Assembly (NCBI GenBank): GCA_963693365.1
Contig: CAVNZM010000001.1
Span: 4,650,001 to 4,714,000 of the forward strand
Direction: 5' to 3'
DNA: 64,000 nt
DNA from: Amoebidium appalachense
Taxonomy: Eukaryota > Ichthyosporea
The notes under the pieces were generated by a model that saw only the letters and a list, made by a program, of their open reading frames with translations, did not search any database and was not told the DNA's origin. A program made the translations under genes and the position numbers. Below are positions 60,998 through 64,000 of the stretch, piece after piece (the first letter of the stretch is position 1; the number at the start of each line of letters is the position of its first letter).

Positions 60998-64000
<3,003 letters not shown>

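Overview
The window is eukaryotic nuclear DNA. Genes are split by GT-AG introns, and exons are short and GC-rich. Introns and spacers are packed with C or G homopolymers, (CA)n/(GT)n, (CT)n and (ACGC)n tracts. The recognisable housekeeping genes (gamma subunit of eEF1B, a mitochondrial RsfS/MALSU1 protein, a Mondo/MLX-type bHLH-zipper factor) together with a THAP protein fit a unicellular relative of animals, for example an ichthyosporean. That placement is inference; the sequence does not name a species.

Left part (2.0-24.2 kb): at least four degenerate copies of one multi-exon gene family encoding secreted or surface proteins, on both strands. The shared exon modules are named here E1 (signal peptide plus C-NG-C-x-C), E2 (S-F/Y-x-F-S/A-V motif), E3, E4 (seen in copy 3), E5 (K/D-C-x-Y ... 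C-x-R-x-W ... C-x-F, always ending in L before the donor), E6 (large exon with T-x-S/D-N-x-F-C) and E7 (C-terminal GPI-type tail, seen in copy 4). Copy 4 (19.8-24.2 kb, +) is the most complete. Copy 1 (2.3-4.9 kb, +) and copy 2 (8.1-6.6 kb, -) look damaged. Copy 3 (17.9-14.1 kb, -) ends early. I do not recognise the family. A hAT-type MITE (1150-1472) and a Tc1/mariner-type MITE (5483-5884) lie in the same region.

Middle (24-31 kb): mostly microsatellite-filled spacer, with a divergent TATA promoter pair at about 30.1 kb serving a possible secreted protein (-) and a 37-residue basic ORF (+).

Right part: eEF1B-gamma (31.1-37.5 kb, complete or nearly so, all exon phases agree); a P-element-like transposon with perfect 36-bp inverted termini and an 8-bp target duplication that carries only a 207-residue THAP protein (38.2-39.65 kb); the bHLH-zipper gene (42.2-46.4 kb); the RsfS/MALSU1 gene (47.6-54.9 kb, five exons, all phases agree); a 5'-truncated LINE with an open reverse-transcriptase frame and poly(A) tail (57.56-59.88 kb), with a related LINE fragment in opposite orientation (60.66-60.15 kb); and the first two exons of a type II membrane protein that runs off the right edge (60.998 to past 64.0 kb).

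The genes are not an operon and there is no evidence that they act in one pathway. The clearest collective biology is the surface-protein cluster and the load of small transposons.
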